Source: Caldilineaceae bacterium
GTDB lineage: Bacteria > Chloroflexota > Anaerolineae > Caldilineales > Caldilineaceae
Assembly: GCA_019637695.1 (NCBI GenBank)
Contig: JAHBVG010000064.1
Location: 1 to 40,034, forward strand
DNA length: 40,034 nt
Direction: 5' to 3'
Shown: piece after piece, positions 6,917 through 14,399 of the stretch
How positions within the stretch are numbered: the first letter of the stretch is position 1
Layout: each line of letters starts with the position of its first letter
Notes under the pieces: model-generated
Seen by the model: only the letters and a program-made list of their open reading frames with translations
Database searches by the model: none
Told to the model about the DNA's origin: nothing
Position numbers and translations under genes: made by a program

Positions 6917-7820
6917 TCCCTTGTATCCCCGTCATCACCACGCCGCGGATGAAGTAGCGCTGGCCGAAGAAGAAGAGCAGCATAATGGGGACAACAAGAA
7001 ACATTGACGCCGCCATGCTGATATGCCACGAGGCATCCGCCGGGTTGATGAAGGCGCGCAGCCCCAGGGCGAGGACTTTGTTCCGCTCGCTGAAGAGATA
7101 GATCAACGGCAGCAGGAACTCGTTCCAATGGGAGACAAAGGAGAAAATGCTGATGGCGATCAGCACTGGCGCCGAGAGTGGAATCAGGATCAAACGCCAG
7201 ATCTGCCAGTTGGACGCGCCGTCAATGCGCGCCGCCTCGTCGAAGTCTTTGGGAATGGTAAGGTAAAACTGGCGAACAAGGAAAATATAGAATGCGCCGC
7301 CGCCGAAAAAGGTAGGCACGATCAAGGGCAAAAAGGTATCCAGCCAGCCCATATAGCGGAACATGATAAAGCGTGGGATCAGTGTCACCACCTGGGGCAG
7401 CATCATTGTACTCAGCAGCAGAATAAAGAGCGCATCTCGTCCCGGAAAGCGCAGGCGGGCAAAGCCAAAGGCCACCATGGAACTGCTGATCACCGTCCCC
7501 ACAATGGCAAAAGCGCTGATCAACGTTGTGTTCCAAAGCCATTGCAACAAGGGGGCGCGGCGCAGGGCGTCCGCGTAATTGCCCCACTGAATTGGATCGG
7601 GAATCCAGACCGGCGGGTAGGCGAAGACCTGTCCCTGCGTCTTCAGTGAACTAGAGACTAACCAGATCAGCGGGATCATAAAGATAGCGCTGAGGAAGAT
7701 CATCACAGCATATTTGATCGCCTGGCTGATGTAAAACCGCAAGGGTTTGTGCAGGCCAAAGGGTCGGCTGATAGGTCGTTCGGAGAGTACGCCCGGTCTT
7801 GATTTGGTGTCGGTCGCCAT
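6912..7820 (-). CDS. CUT1-type carbohydrate ABC transporter permease (MalG-like)
   Basis: A 302-residue inner-membrane permease with about six hydrophobic helices and the EAA loop EAARIDGASNWQIWRLILIP, where the permease docks on the ATPase. The ending GVVMTGIQGR is typical of MalG-type subunits. ATG at 7820 is chosen: GGAGG lies 9 bases upstream and the start overlaps the preceding permease stop by one base (TAATG). With the MalF-like subunit and the lipoprotein at 8857-10266 it forms an importer for a sugar or sugar derivative. No ATPase gene is in the cluster, so the importer presumably uses a shared MsmK/UgpC-type ATPase encoded elsewhere. Confidence 0.92.
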   Translation of the reverse strand: MATDTKSRPGVLSERPISRPFGLHKPLRFYISQAIKYAVMIFLSAIFMIPLIWLVSSSLKTQGQVFAYPPVWIPDPIQWGNYADALRRAPLLQWLWNTTLISAFAIVGTVISSSMVAFGFARLRFPGRDALFILLLSTMMLPQVVTLIPRFIMFRYMGWLDTFLPLIVPTFFGGGAFYIFLVRQFYLTIPKDFDEAARIDGASNWQIWRLILIPLSAPVLIAISIFSFVSHWNEFLLPLIYLFSERNKVLALGLRAFINPADASWHISMAASMFLVVPIMLLFFFGQRYFIRGVVMTGIQGR

Positions 7821-8722
7821 TATTTGTCGCCTCCCTCGTAATATACCCATGCATCCGAGAGCCGCAATTGGATTAAAGTGAAGATCAGAATAATGACAAA
7901 GAGCAGCCAGGCCAGGGCCGAGGCAAACCCCATGCGGAATTGTTCAAACCCCAGTCGATAGAGGTAAAGCACGGTGAAGAGCGTCGAGTGTTGCGGCCCA
8001 CCATTCGTCATCAAAAAAGCATTGGTGAAGACCTGGAACGAGCCGATAATTCCGAGGACCAGGTTAAAAAGGATGACGGGCGAAAGCATGGGCAGTGTCA
8101 CTGCCCTAAAACTATCCCACCAGCTGGCGCCGTCGATCTCCGCCGCTTCGTAGAGCGAGGTCGGGATGCCCTGCAAACCCGCCAAAAAGATCACCATGGG
8201 GTTGCCGATCCCCCATAGGCTCATGAGGATGAACGATGGCTTGGACGTGTTGGCGTCGTAGATCCATTGGGAGGTGGGCAGCCCCAACAGACGCAGCAGC
8301 GAGTTCGCTAATCCCATTTCGGGGTTGAAGATCCAAAACCAGAGGACGGCCATGGAGACCGCGGGGATCACCGAGGGCAGATAGAAGAAGGTACGGAAAA
8401 AGGACTGAAAACGGATCTGCATGGTCAGCAACATGGCCGAAGCCAGCGCTACGATCAGCGACAGGGGGACGCTAATAAAGGTATAGTAGGCCGTGTTCCA
8501 CAAGGATACGCCGACGAGCCGGTTGGTGAAAAGCTGTTCAAAGTTCCTGGTTCCAACCCAGCGCGGATTGCTGAAGAGATCCCATTCCATGAACGAAAGC
8601 CCAATCGAGGCAATCATTGGGAAGGCTACCCAGAGGACAAACCCGATCAACCAGGGAGCAATAAAGAGATAGCCGTCGATGGTCTCGTGGCGTCGTAGAT
8701 TCGAAAAATGTCGTTCGGCCAT
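7820..8722 (-). CDS. CUT1-type carbohydrate ABC transporter permease (MalF-like)
   Basis: A 300-residue permease with an N-terminal helix (LFIAPWLIGFVLWVAFPMIA) and the EAA loop YEAAEIDGASWWDSFRAVTL. It pairs with the next gene's product to form the membrane channel. ATG at 8722 follows AGGAGG; an upstream in-frame extension to 8794 would translate a repeat hairpin and is rejected. It lies 134 bases after the binding-protein gene, a gap with a hairpin that may reduce permease relative to binding-protein expression. Confidence 0.92.
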   Translation of the reverse strand: MAERHFSNLRRHETIDGYLFIAPWLIGFVLWVAFPMIASIGLSFMEWDLFSNPRWVGTRNFEQLFTNRLVGVSLWNTAYYTFISVPLSLIVALASAMLLTMQIRFQSFFRTFFYLPSVIPAVSMAVLWFWIFNPEMGLANSLLRLLGLPTSQWIYDANTSKPSFILMSLWGIGNPMVIFLAGLQGIPTSLYEAAEIDGASWWDSFRAVTLPMLSPVILFNLVLGIIGSFQVFTNAFLMTNGGPQHSTLFTVLYLYRLGFEQFRMGFASALAWLLFVIILIFTLIQLRLSDAWVYYEGGDK

Positions 8723-8751
8723 GCAACCCTCCTCTAATGAATAAGGAGTAT

Positions 8752-8799
8752 GAGTAATGAGTAAAGGATAGATGTGACTTCTCCCCTTACTCATTACTC
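8752..8799. repeat. Intercistronic hairpin between binding-protein and permease genes
   Basis: GAGTAATGAGTAAAGG (8752-8767) faces CCTTACTCATTACTC (8785-8799): a stem of about 15 bp with one bulge. TTACTCATTAC words recur further right to about 8812. Its position matches that of mRNA-stabilising hairpins after binding-protein genes in other sugar operons; the role is inference. Confidence 0.65.
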
Positions 8800-8856
8800 G
8801 TTACTCATTACCTCTCATAAACGAAAACGGTTGGCAAAATCAAACTGAGCCTGAGG

Positions 8857-10266
8857 CTACTGCCAGTTTAGCCCTGCCAACAGATCGTCGATCTCAGCTT
8901 TGGCGCTGGCCGCTGCTCCGGCCACATCGTCACCAGCGCAGGTCCAGATCGGGTCGAAGTATTCGGAATAGACTTCTTTGATGCGCGATTGGTTGGGCGG
9001 GAACTTGAACGCTATCACCTCGATGCCTTCCATCGGATTGTAGAAGGGCTCGGTGTGAACTGTGCGGAAGTGTTCGGGCATTCCGTCTTCCGGCACAATG
9101 CTGTCCACCGCTTCCTTGAGCGAGACGCCCCAGCGTTTGCGTTCGCCAATCGACTGCTGCACGGGCAGGCTGGTGAGGAACTTGACAAGCTCCCAGCCGA
9201 CCTCAGGATGGCTGGCTTGCGTAGGCACGGCCCATCCGCTACATCCTACTACCGAATATTGGCCGCCCGGTCCACCCGGAATGAAGGTGACATCGTACTC
9301 AAAGGGCACATTTTCCTCGCGTGAGAAGAAGTCGATGGTGTGGAAGCCCACCTGCATGGCCGTCAACCCATTGCGGAAGGGATCGCCCTGGCCCTCGGTC
9401 TGCGCCGCCATGGGGCTGCTGCGCTCAATGCAGCGCATGGCATGGAAGCGGGTGAAGTGGTCGATCACAGCCTCATCTGTGATCAGAGTCTGCGAATACG
9501 CATCATCGTACCAATCACCGCCCGACGCACGCACAAACGCGCGCACATTCTCGCTGTTGTTCGGCCCGGGCGAATCCACCCATGTAAAGCCCCACTGCGC
9601 AATACTGCTGCTGTCGAAGTTGCTGCTGGTCGAAGGATTGCCGTTGCTATCGCGCGTGAGTTCTCGCGCCAGTTGATGGAACTCGTCCAGCGTCCAATTC
9701 AGCGACGGATAGTCAAGACCTGCTTCGTCAAACTTGGTCTTGTTGTAGTAGATGCCCCAGGCTGCGCTATCCTTGGGGATGCCGAAGGTGCGTCCGTTGT
9801 GGGTGAATGCCTCAAACAGCGCCGGGATGTAATCTTCCGGTTCGACGCCGTCGCGCTCCATATAAGGAATCAGATCACGCAACGCCCCGCGATAGGCATA
9901 GTCTTGCACAATGCTCATGTGCTGGTGGATCATATCCGGCACGACGCCGCCTGCCAGCATGGTGGGCAGCTTTGTCATGTAGTCGTTCCACGCCTCAAAC
10001 GACACATTGACCGTAACATTGGGGTTGGCTTCCATGAACTCATTGACAAACGCCGTGTACATCTCGCGCTCGGTCCCCAATGCGCCAGGGGTGATGAAAT
10101 CAATCGTCACCGCTTCGGTGGACGGCGCGCTGGCAATCGGTGCATCCGTCCCTGCGCCTGGGGCGGCGGGCGCAGCGCAGGCTGCCGCCAATGTGCCCAG
10201 TCCAAGCATAGCCGCCCCCTTCAAAATCTGCCGACGAGACAACTTCTGTTGAATCAGATTTTCCAT
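8857..10266 (-). CDS. Extracellular sugar-binding lipoprotein of the ABC importer
   Basis: This 469-residue family-1 solute-binding protein has a Tat-like and lipoprotein leader: SRRQILKG (10-17), a hydrophobic core, and the lipobox LAAAC with the acylated cysteine C30. A low-complexity linker rich in Ala and Pro follows. The mature part has the usual layout, e.g. NEFMEANPNVTVNVSFEAWNDY near the start and GCSGWAVPTQASHPEVGWEL later. It should capture the substrate outside the membrane and hand it to the two permeases encoded next. GGGGG lies upstream of the ATG. It starts 39 bases after the second RraA-like gene and shares its LacI-controlled promoter. Substrate class is not readable. Confidence 0.92.
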   Translation of the reverse strand: MENLIQQKLSRRQILKGAAMLGLGTLAAACAAPAAPGAGTDAPIASAPSTEAVTIDFITPGALGTEREMYTAFVNEFMEANPNVTVNVSFEAWNDYMTKLPTMLAGGVVPDMIHQHMSIVQDYAYRGALRDLIPYMERDGVEPEDYIPALFEAFTHNGRTFGIPKDSAAWGIYYNKTKFDEAGLDYPSLNWTLDEFHQLARELTRDSNGNPSTSSNFDSSSIAQWGFTWVDSPGPNNSENVRAFVRASGGDWYDDAYSQTLITDEAVIDHFTRFHAMRCIERSSPMAAQTEGQGDPFRNGLTAMQVGFHTIDFFSREENVPFEYDVTFIPGGPGGQYSVVGCSGWAVPTQASHPEVGWELVKFLTSLPVQQSIGERKRWGVSLKEAVDSIVPEDGMPEHFRTVHTEPFYNPMEGIEVIAFKFPPNQSRIKEVYSEYFDPIWTCAGDDVAGAAASAKAEIDDLLAGLNWQ

Positions 10267-10305
10267 AGTGATTCCCCCTTCAAGAGATAGATGTGAACAC
10301 AGTGT

Positions 10306-11052
10306 CTATAGTAGGTCTTTGAAGTACTCTGCGGCCGACTCCCAATCTACGGTTTCGTCTGGCTTTTTGCCCATCTTCTCATAGACGCGGGCGCGGGCCT
10401 TTTTGTCATCAATGGCAATGCGCGCGGCGAAATAAAGGACGTCTTCTGCGACCTCGATCGGTACGACAACCACGCCGTCCCAATCACATCCCACAATGTC
10501 CCCTGGGCGAATGAAGACACCACCGCAGGCCACAGGGGTCTGAACGCTTTCCAATTCCGTTCGTCCGGGGATAATGGGGCGACCAATCCCGGCACAGGCA
10601 ACCGGTGTGCGCTGCATGATCACTTCGTCGGTGTCACGGCAATTGCCGTCTGTCACAATTCCAACTGCTCCACGCGCTTGAACGTCCATCGAGTTCATCG
10701 ATCCCCACCAGCCGCACTCCCTGGCGCCGCCGGTGGATGTAACGACGACGCAGCCCTCTTTGATTTCCGCATTCAGATTGGCGCGGAACCCTTTCATCTC
10801 CGCCCATATGGCGTGCTGCCGCAATGCATCCTCTCTGCTAATCGGTCCTGGCATGCGACGATTGGCCGGGACAACCTGCATCGTAACCGCCGGTCCCCAG
10901 AACTTCATCCCCATCCATAACGGCCGCACGTCTCTGGACATGAGCGTTACATCATTTCGACCGACTGCATCCAAACCGTCTGTGACGTCTGTAACGCGCA
11001 GGTAGTGGTTGAATCGCTCTGCAATTTTGTAGGGATCAGGGTTGGTACTCAT
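10306..11052 (-). CDS. RraA-family protein 2 (putative aldolase/lyase), first gene of the cluster
   Basis: A 248-residue RraA / HMG-aldolase-type protein. It keeps the Arg-Asp catalytic pair in DGNCRD (R139, D140) and the GGVFIRPGDIVGCDWDGVVVVP stretch, but has a family-distinct middle (ARECGWWGSMN) and a longer C-terminus than RraA protein 1. As promoter-proximal gene it is likely the best expressed enzyme of the pathway. Many catabolic operons carry RraA-like proteins of unproven reaction; aldol cleavage or decarboxylation of a 2-oxo sugar acid is plausible inference. The start is ATG at 11052. Confidence 0.82.
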   Translation of the reverse strand: MSTNPDPYKIAERFNHYLRVTDVTDGLDAVGRNDVTLMSRDVRPLWMGMKFWGPAVTMQVVPANRRMPGPISREDALRQHAIWAEMKGFRANLNAEIKEGCVVVTSTGGARECGWWGSMNSMDVQARGAVGIVTDGNCRDTDEVIMQRTPVACAGIGRPIIPGRTELESVQTPVACGGVFIRPGDIVGCDWDGVVVVPIEVAEDVLYFAARIAIDDKKARARVYEKMGKKPDETVDWESAAEYFKDLL

Positions 11053-11163
11053 TGCATGTCTCCTTGTGATAATGAAATTTCAAACGGATCTGTCTGAACC
11101 GATGCCATGTTCATCAAAAACTCCCGTGGTTAGTTTGGTGAACTGAGAAGGTTGCAGACGAAA

Positions 11164-11192
11164 ATATTGTAATCGATTACAAAAATCGTCAA
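11164..11192 (-). promoter_or_regulatory. LacI-controlled promoter of the catabolic cluster
   Basis: On the minus strand TTGACG (11192-11187), a 17-base spacer and CAATAT (11169-11164) form a promoter. The perfect palindrome TTGTAATCGATTACAA (11167-11182) fills the spacer and touches the -10 box, so a bound LacI protein would block polymerase. The same 14-bp core lies in the lacI promoter. Confidence 0.8.
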
Positions 11193-11335
11193 GCGTATAG
11201 CGTTTTCTCCTTTCTAAAAAGTCGGTTGCTCAAACACGGGTATAAGAATAGTGAAGCATGTTGTGTCACTGGATGGGGTACAGGACACCACAGCATAAAA
11301 CAAGATGCACGCTGAAAATGAAGGTTTTTGACCTT

Positions 11336-12352
11336 CTAGCCGTCACGTTGCGCAAACTGTAGATCGCCTAAGATCAATTGGTTGTGGAGTACAATCTGGG
11401 GCCAATCGCCATTTTCTGACGGACCATTCTCCATCTGCTGGAGCAACATTTCCACAGCTTTCCGCCCCATTTCACGGGTGGGTTGGCGGACAAGTGTCAA
11501 CGGGGGGCGGTAAAGATGAGCGTGCTCGAACGCCCCAAACCCTGCCACGTCCATCTGATCGGGCCAGCGAATCCCTGCTTCCTGCAGGGCGATGATAACC
11601 CCTTGCGTCATCACATTGTTGAAGGCAAAGATCGCGTCCGGTGGATCGACCCTTTGCATCAACTGTCCAGCGGCTTCGTATCCACCTTTAAGGCTGGCCA
11701 ATCCCGACACCACCAACGCTGGATCGAAGGGAATATTGGCTTCTTCCAACGCCCGTCGATACCCGGCCAGCCGTTCATTCGTGGTGAAGACATCTGCCAA
11801 CCCTGTCACCGCCGCAATGCGCCGCTGTCCCAGGGCGATCAGGTGCCGAGTACATTGAAATGCGGCTTCCTCATCGTCGGAGGTGATCGAAATACACGAA
11901 ACGTGATCCAACCGCCGATTGACGAGGACAATGGGCAGTCCGCTTTCGATAAACGGTTTGAGATGACCAGCGTTGCCAGGGGCAGGCGCAAGGATTACAC
12001 CAGCCACTAACTGCTGATCGAGAATGCCCAAATAGGTTGCTTCTTGCTGCGGATTTTCATCCGTGTTGCAGAGAATCAGGTTATAGCCAAATTCGCGTGC
12101 GCTCTGTTCCGCGGCGCGAGCGAGTTCGGTGAAAAAGACATTTTCAATCGTTGAGACGACGAGACCGATCAGGTTGCTGCGTCTGCGCCGCAGTGAACGC
12201 GCCACTTGATCCGGGCGATAGTGAAGTTCTTCAACTGCCTTGAGGACCCGCTCCCGCGCAGCCTGGCTCACATGTGGATAGCCAGAGAGCGTGCGGCTCA
12301 CCGTGGCTACAGAGACCCTGGCATGTTCGGCGACATCCTTGACAGTTGGCAT
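11336..12352 (-). CDS. LacI-family transcriptional repressor of the catabolic cluster
   Basis: A 338-residue LacI/GalR regulator. Residues 3-25 form the helix-turn-helix (TVKDVAEHARVSVATVSRTL), followed by the hinge (YRPDQVARSLRRRRSNLIGL) and a periplasmic-binding-protein-like effector domain. It ends VLHNQLILGDL, as is typical. Two identical palindromes TGTAATCGATTACA, one at its own promoter and one at the promoter of the 11052 gene, make it the evident autoregulated local repressor; CG at the operator centre is the LacI-family hallmark. It is probably induced by the transported sugar or a catabolic intermediate. No clear Shine-Dalgarno precedes the ATG. Confidence 0.92.
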   Translation of the reverse strand: MPTVKDVAEHARVSVATVSRTLSGYPHVSQAARERVLKAVEELHYRPDQVARSLRRRRSNLIGLVVSTIENVFFTELARAAEQSAREFGYNLILCNTDENPQQEATYLGILDQQLVAGVILAPAPGNAGHLKPFIESGLPIVLVNRRLDHVSCISITSDDEEAAFQCTRHLIALGQRRIAAVTGLADVFTTNERLAGYRRALEEANIPFDPALVVSGLASLKGGYEAAGQLMQRVDPPDAIFAFNNVMTQGVIIALQEAGIRWPDQMDVAGFGAFEHAHLYRPPLTLVRQPTREMGRKAVEMLLQQMENGPSENGDWPQIVLHNQLILGDLQFAQRDG

Positions 12353-12382
12353 AGGTACAGAAAATGCAAAATAGGAAAGGAG

Positions 12383-12428
12383 TGTAATCGATTACAATCA
12401 AGTATATAGAATTTTGGAAGGTTGTCAA
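12383..12428 (-). promoter_or_regulatory. lacI-type gene promoter with autoregulatory operator
   Basis: On the minus strand a perfect TTGACA (12428-12423), a 16-base spacer and TATACT (12406-12401) are followed 4 bases later by the palindrome TGTAATCGATTACA (12396-12383), which covers the expected transcription start. This indicates autorepression. Confidence 0.82.
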
Positions 12429-12445
12429 CCATCTTTTCAGCGACT

Positions 12446-12538
12446 TTAAATGAACTTTCGGTTTACTTTCCAGATTGCGCCTTCACCCGGCGCGCTGAAT
12501 GCGCCATTCATGGTCAGATAGAGATTGCTCTGTAGACT
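12446..12538 (-). pseudogene. Decayed 3' fragment of a ScyD/ScyE-like gene
   Basis: Read on the minus strand, these bases encode the C-terminal end of the protein at 16282-17319: LYL-x-x-NGAFSAPGEGAIWKVN then RKFI and a stop (TAA at 12448-12446), with only a few substitutions. Upstream of about 12538 the match fades, and there is no start. The intact gene lies about 3.8 kb away, on the other side of the ABC exporter pair. This is best read as a remnant of a tandem duplication or rearrangement. Confidence 0.8.
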
Positions 12539-12596
12539 ATCAGGTTTTGTGTTAGACTTCGGACAACCGACATCTTCCACTAATGAACACTTTATC

Positions 12597-14399
12597 TCAA
12601 TGCTCGCCACTGGCCTGGGCCTTGACCAGCGCTGTGTAATAGCCGTTAGGGTTCTGCATCAGTGTGGCGTGGGTACCGATCTCCTGGACGCGGCCCTCTC
12701 TGAGGACGACGATCTGATCGGCTTTGCGAATGGTAGAAAGGCGATGGGCGATGACAATGGAGGTGCGTCCCTCCATCAGCGTGGCGAAGGCATCCTGGAT
12801 CAGCGCCTCGGTCTCGGTGTCCACGGCGGAGGTAGCCTCGTCCAGCACCAGGATGCGCGGGTCGGCCAGAATGGCGCGGGCAATGGAGATCAACTGGCGC
12901 TGGCCGATGCTGAACTGGGCGCCGCGTTCCTGGGCCAGCGTCTGGTAGCCGTCGCTCATGCGCATGATGAAATCATGGCAGTTGGCAAGTCGGGCAGCCC
13001 TGATCACCTCTTCATCGCTGGCGTCGGGGCGGCCATAGCGGATGTTGTTGGCGACGCTGTCGGTGAAGATAAATGGCTCTTGCAGCACCACGGCGATCTG
13101 CCCCCGCAGCGACTGTTGCGTCACCTGGCGCACATCGTAGCCATCCACCAGAATGCGCCCGCCGGTGACATCGTAGAAGCGGCAGATCAGCGAGGCGATG
13201 GTGGTTTTACCGCTGCCGGTCTGCCCTACCAGGGCCACCAGTTGCCCCGGCGCGATCTGCAAATTCACATCACGCAGCACCGGACGGCTCTCATCGTAGC
13301 GGAAATCCACATGATCGAGGAGGATCTCCCCACGCAGCCGGGGCAGGGTGATGGCGTCGGCGGCATCCACCACCACAGGCTGGGCGTCGAGCAGTTGAAA
13401 GACCTTGGCCGCCGAGGCCAGCGTCGCCTGCATCACCACGTACATGTTGGTCAGCGTGCTGATGGGGGCCCACAAATTGTTGATGTAGGCGGTGAAAGCC
13501 ACCAGCGTGCCCACGGTGAGAGCATCGCCGCCCAGGCCCAACCCGTAGGCAGCCGCAAAGAGGACGAACACCAGCGCCGCCCCGCGGGTGATCTCCACCA
13601 GAGGCGAGAACCACGCCTGCAAGCGGATCACCTTCATCCACTCAGAGACTACGGCCTCATTGGCCTTGTGGAACTGGCCCAGGTTCACATCCTCGCGCGT
13701 GTATGCCTGGATTACCCTCATGCCGGCGATGTTCTCGGCCAGGAAGATGTTGAAGCGGGTCATGTTCTCGCGCACACGTTCCCAGCCGTTGTAGAGGCGC
13801 GGCCGCATGTAGAGGCCGATCACCGTGAGAATGGGCAACATACAGAGCGCGATGAGCGTCAGCACTGGGTTGATGGCGAACATCAGTGCGATCACGACAA
13901 TGCCCGACATTACGTCGTTGACCACGTTGGCGACCTGGTTGGTGAGGAAGTCGTTGAGCGTGTTGGCGTCGCCGATGAAGCGGGTCATCGTCTTGCCCAC
14001 CGGCTCCTTCTCGTGGAACTTGAACGATAGCCCCACCACGTGGGTGAAGAGCTGCTGGCGCAGGTCCACCAGAATGTTAAGGCTGACGCGCTGGATCAGT
14101 AACGAGCGGATCAGCACGCCGCCCCAGTTTAGGGCATGGGCCACAGCGGCAATCGCCAGCAGAGGCAGAAAGCCGTCCGGATTTTTGACGGCAATGTGTT
14201 CGTCGATGAGGATGCGGTCGATGAACGGGTAGAGTTGGGTGATGGTGACACAGACCACGTAGATGGAGAGTGTCACCGCCATGCGGGCGCGATAGGGGCG
14301 CAGGTAGCCGAAGAGCCGGACCAGCGTCTGCCGGGCCGGGGCTGTGATCTCCACCTGTTCGCGCGGCTTCAAGGGTGCTACAAGTCTGCGTAGACTCAT
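12597..14399 (-). CDS. ABC exporter half-transporter, subunit B (catalytically competent Walker B)
   Basis: A 600-residue fusion of six membrane helices (about 40-320) and an ATPase domain. Walker A is GQTGSGKTT (392-400); the signature is the non-canonical FSIGQ (496-500); Walker B ILVLDE (516-521) keeps the catalytic glutamate. Its partner (14396-16180) has the opposite pattern, so the two form a heterodimer with one degenerate ATP site, as in TM287/288 or BmrCD. It starts inside the partner's stop codon (ATGA overlap), indicating coupled translation. Substrates of such exporters include lipids, peptides and drugs; none is indicated here. Confidence 0.93.
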   Translation of the reverse strand: MSLRRLVAPLKPREQVEITAPARQTLVRLFGYLRPYRARMAVTLSIYVVCVTITQLYPFIDRILIDEHIAVKNPDGFLPLLAIAAVAHALNWGGVLIRSLLIQRVSLNILVDLRQQLFTHVVGLSFKFHEKEPVGKTMTRFIGDANTLNDFLTNQVANVVNDVMSGIVVIALMFAINPVLTLIALCMLPILTVIGLYMRPRLYNGWERVRENMTRFNIFLAENIAGMRVIQAYTREDVNLGQFHKANEAVVSEWMKVIRLQAWFSPLVEITRGAALVFVLFAAAYGLGLGGDALTVGTLVAFTAYINNLWAPISTLTNMYVVMQATLASAAKVFQLLDAQPVVVDAADAITLPRLRGEILLDHVDFRYDESRPVLRDVNLQIAPGQLVALVGQTGSGKTTIASLICRFYDVTGGRILVDGYDVRQVTQQSLRGQIAVVLQEPFIFTDSVANNIRYGRPDASDEEVIRAARLANCHDFIMRMSDGYQTLAQERGAQFSIGQRQLISIARAILADPRILVLDEATSAVDTETEALIQDAFATLMEGRTSIVIAHRLSTIRKADQIVVLREGRVQEIGTHATLMQNPNGYYTALVKAQASGEH

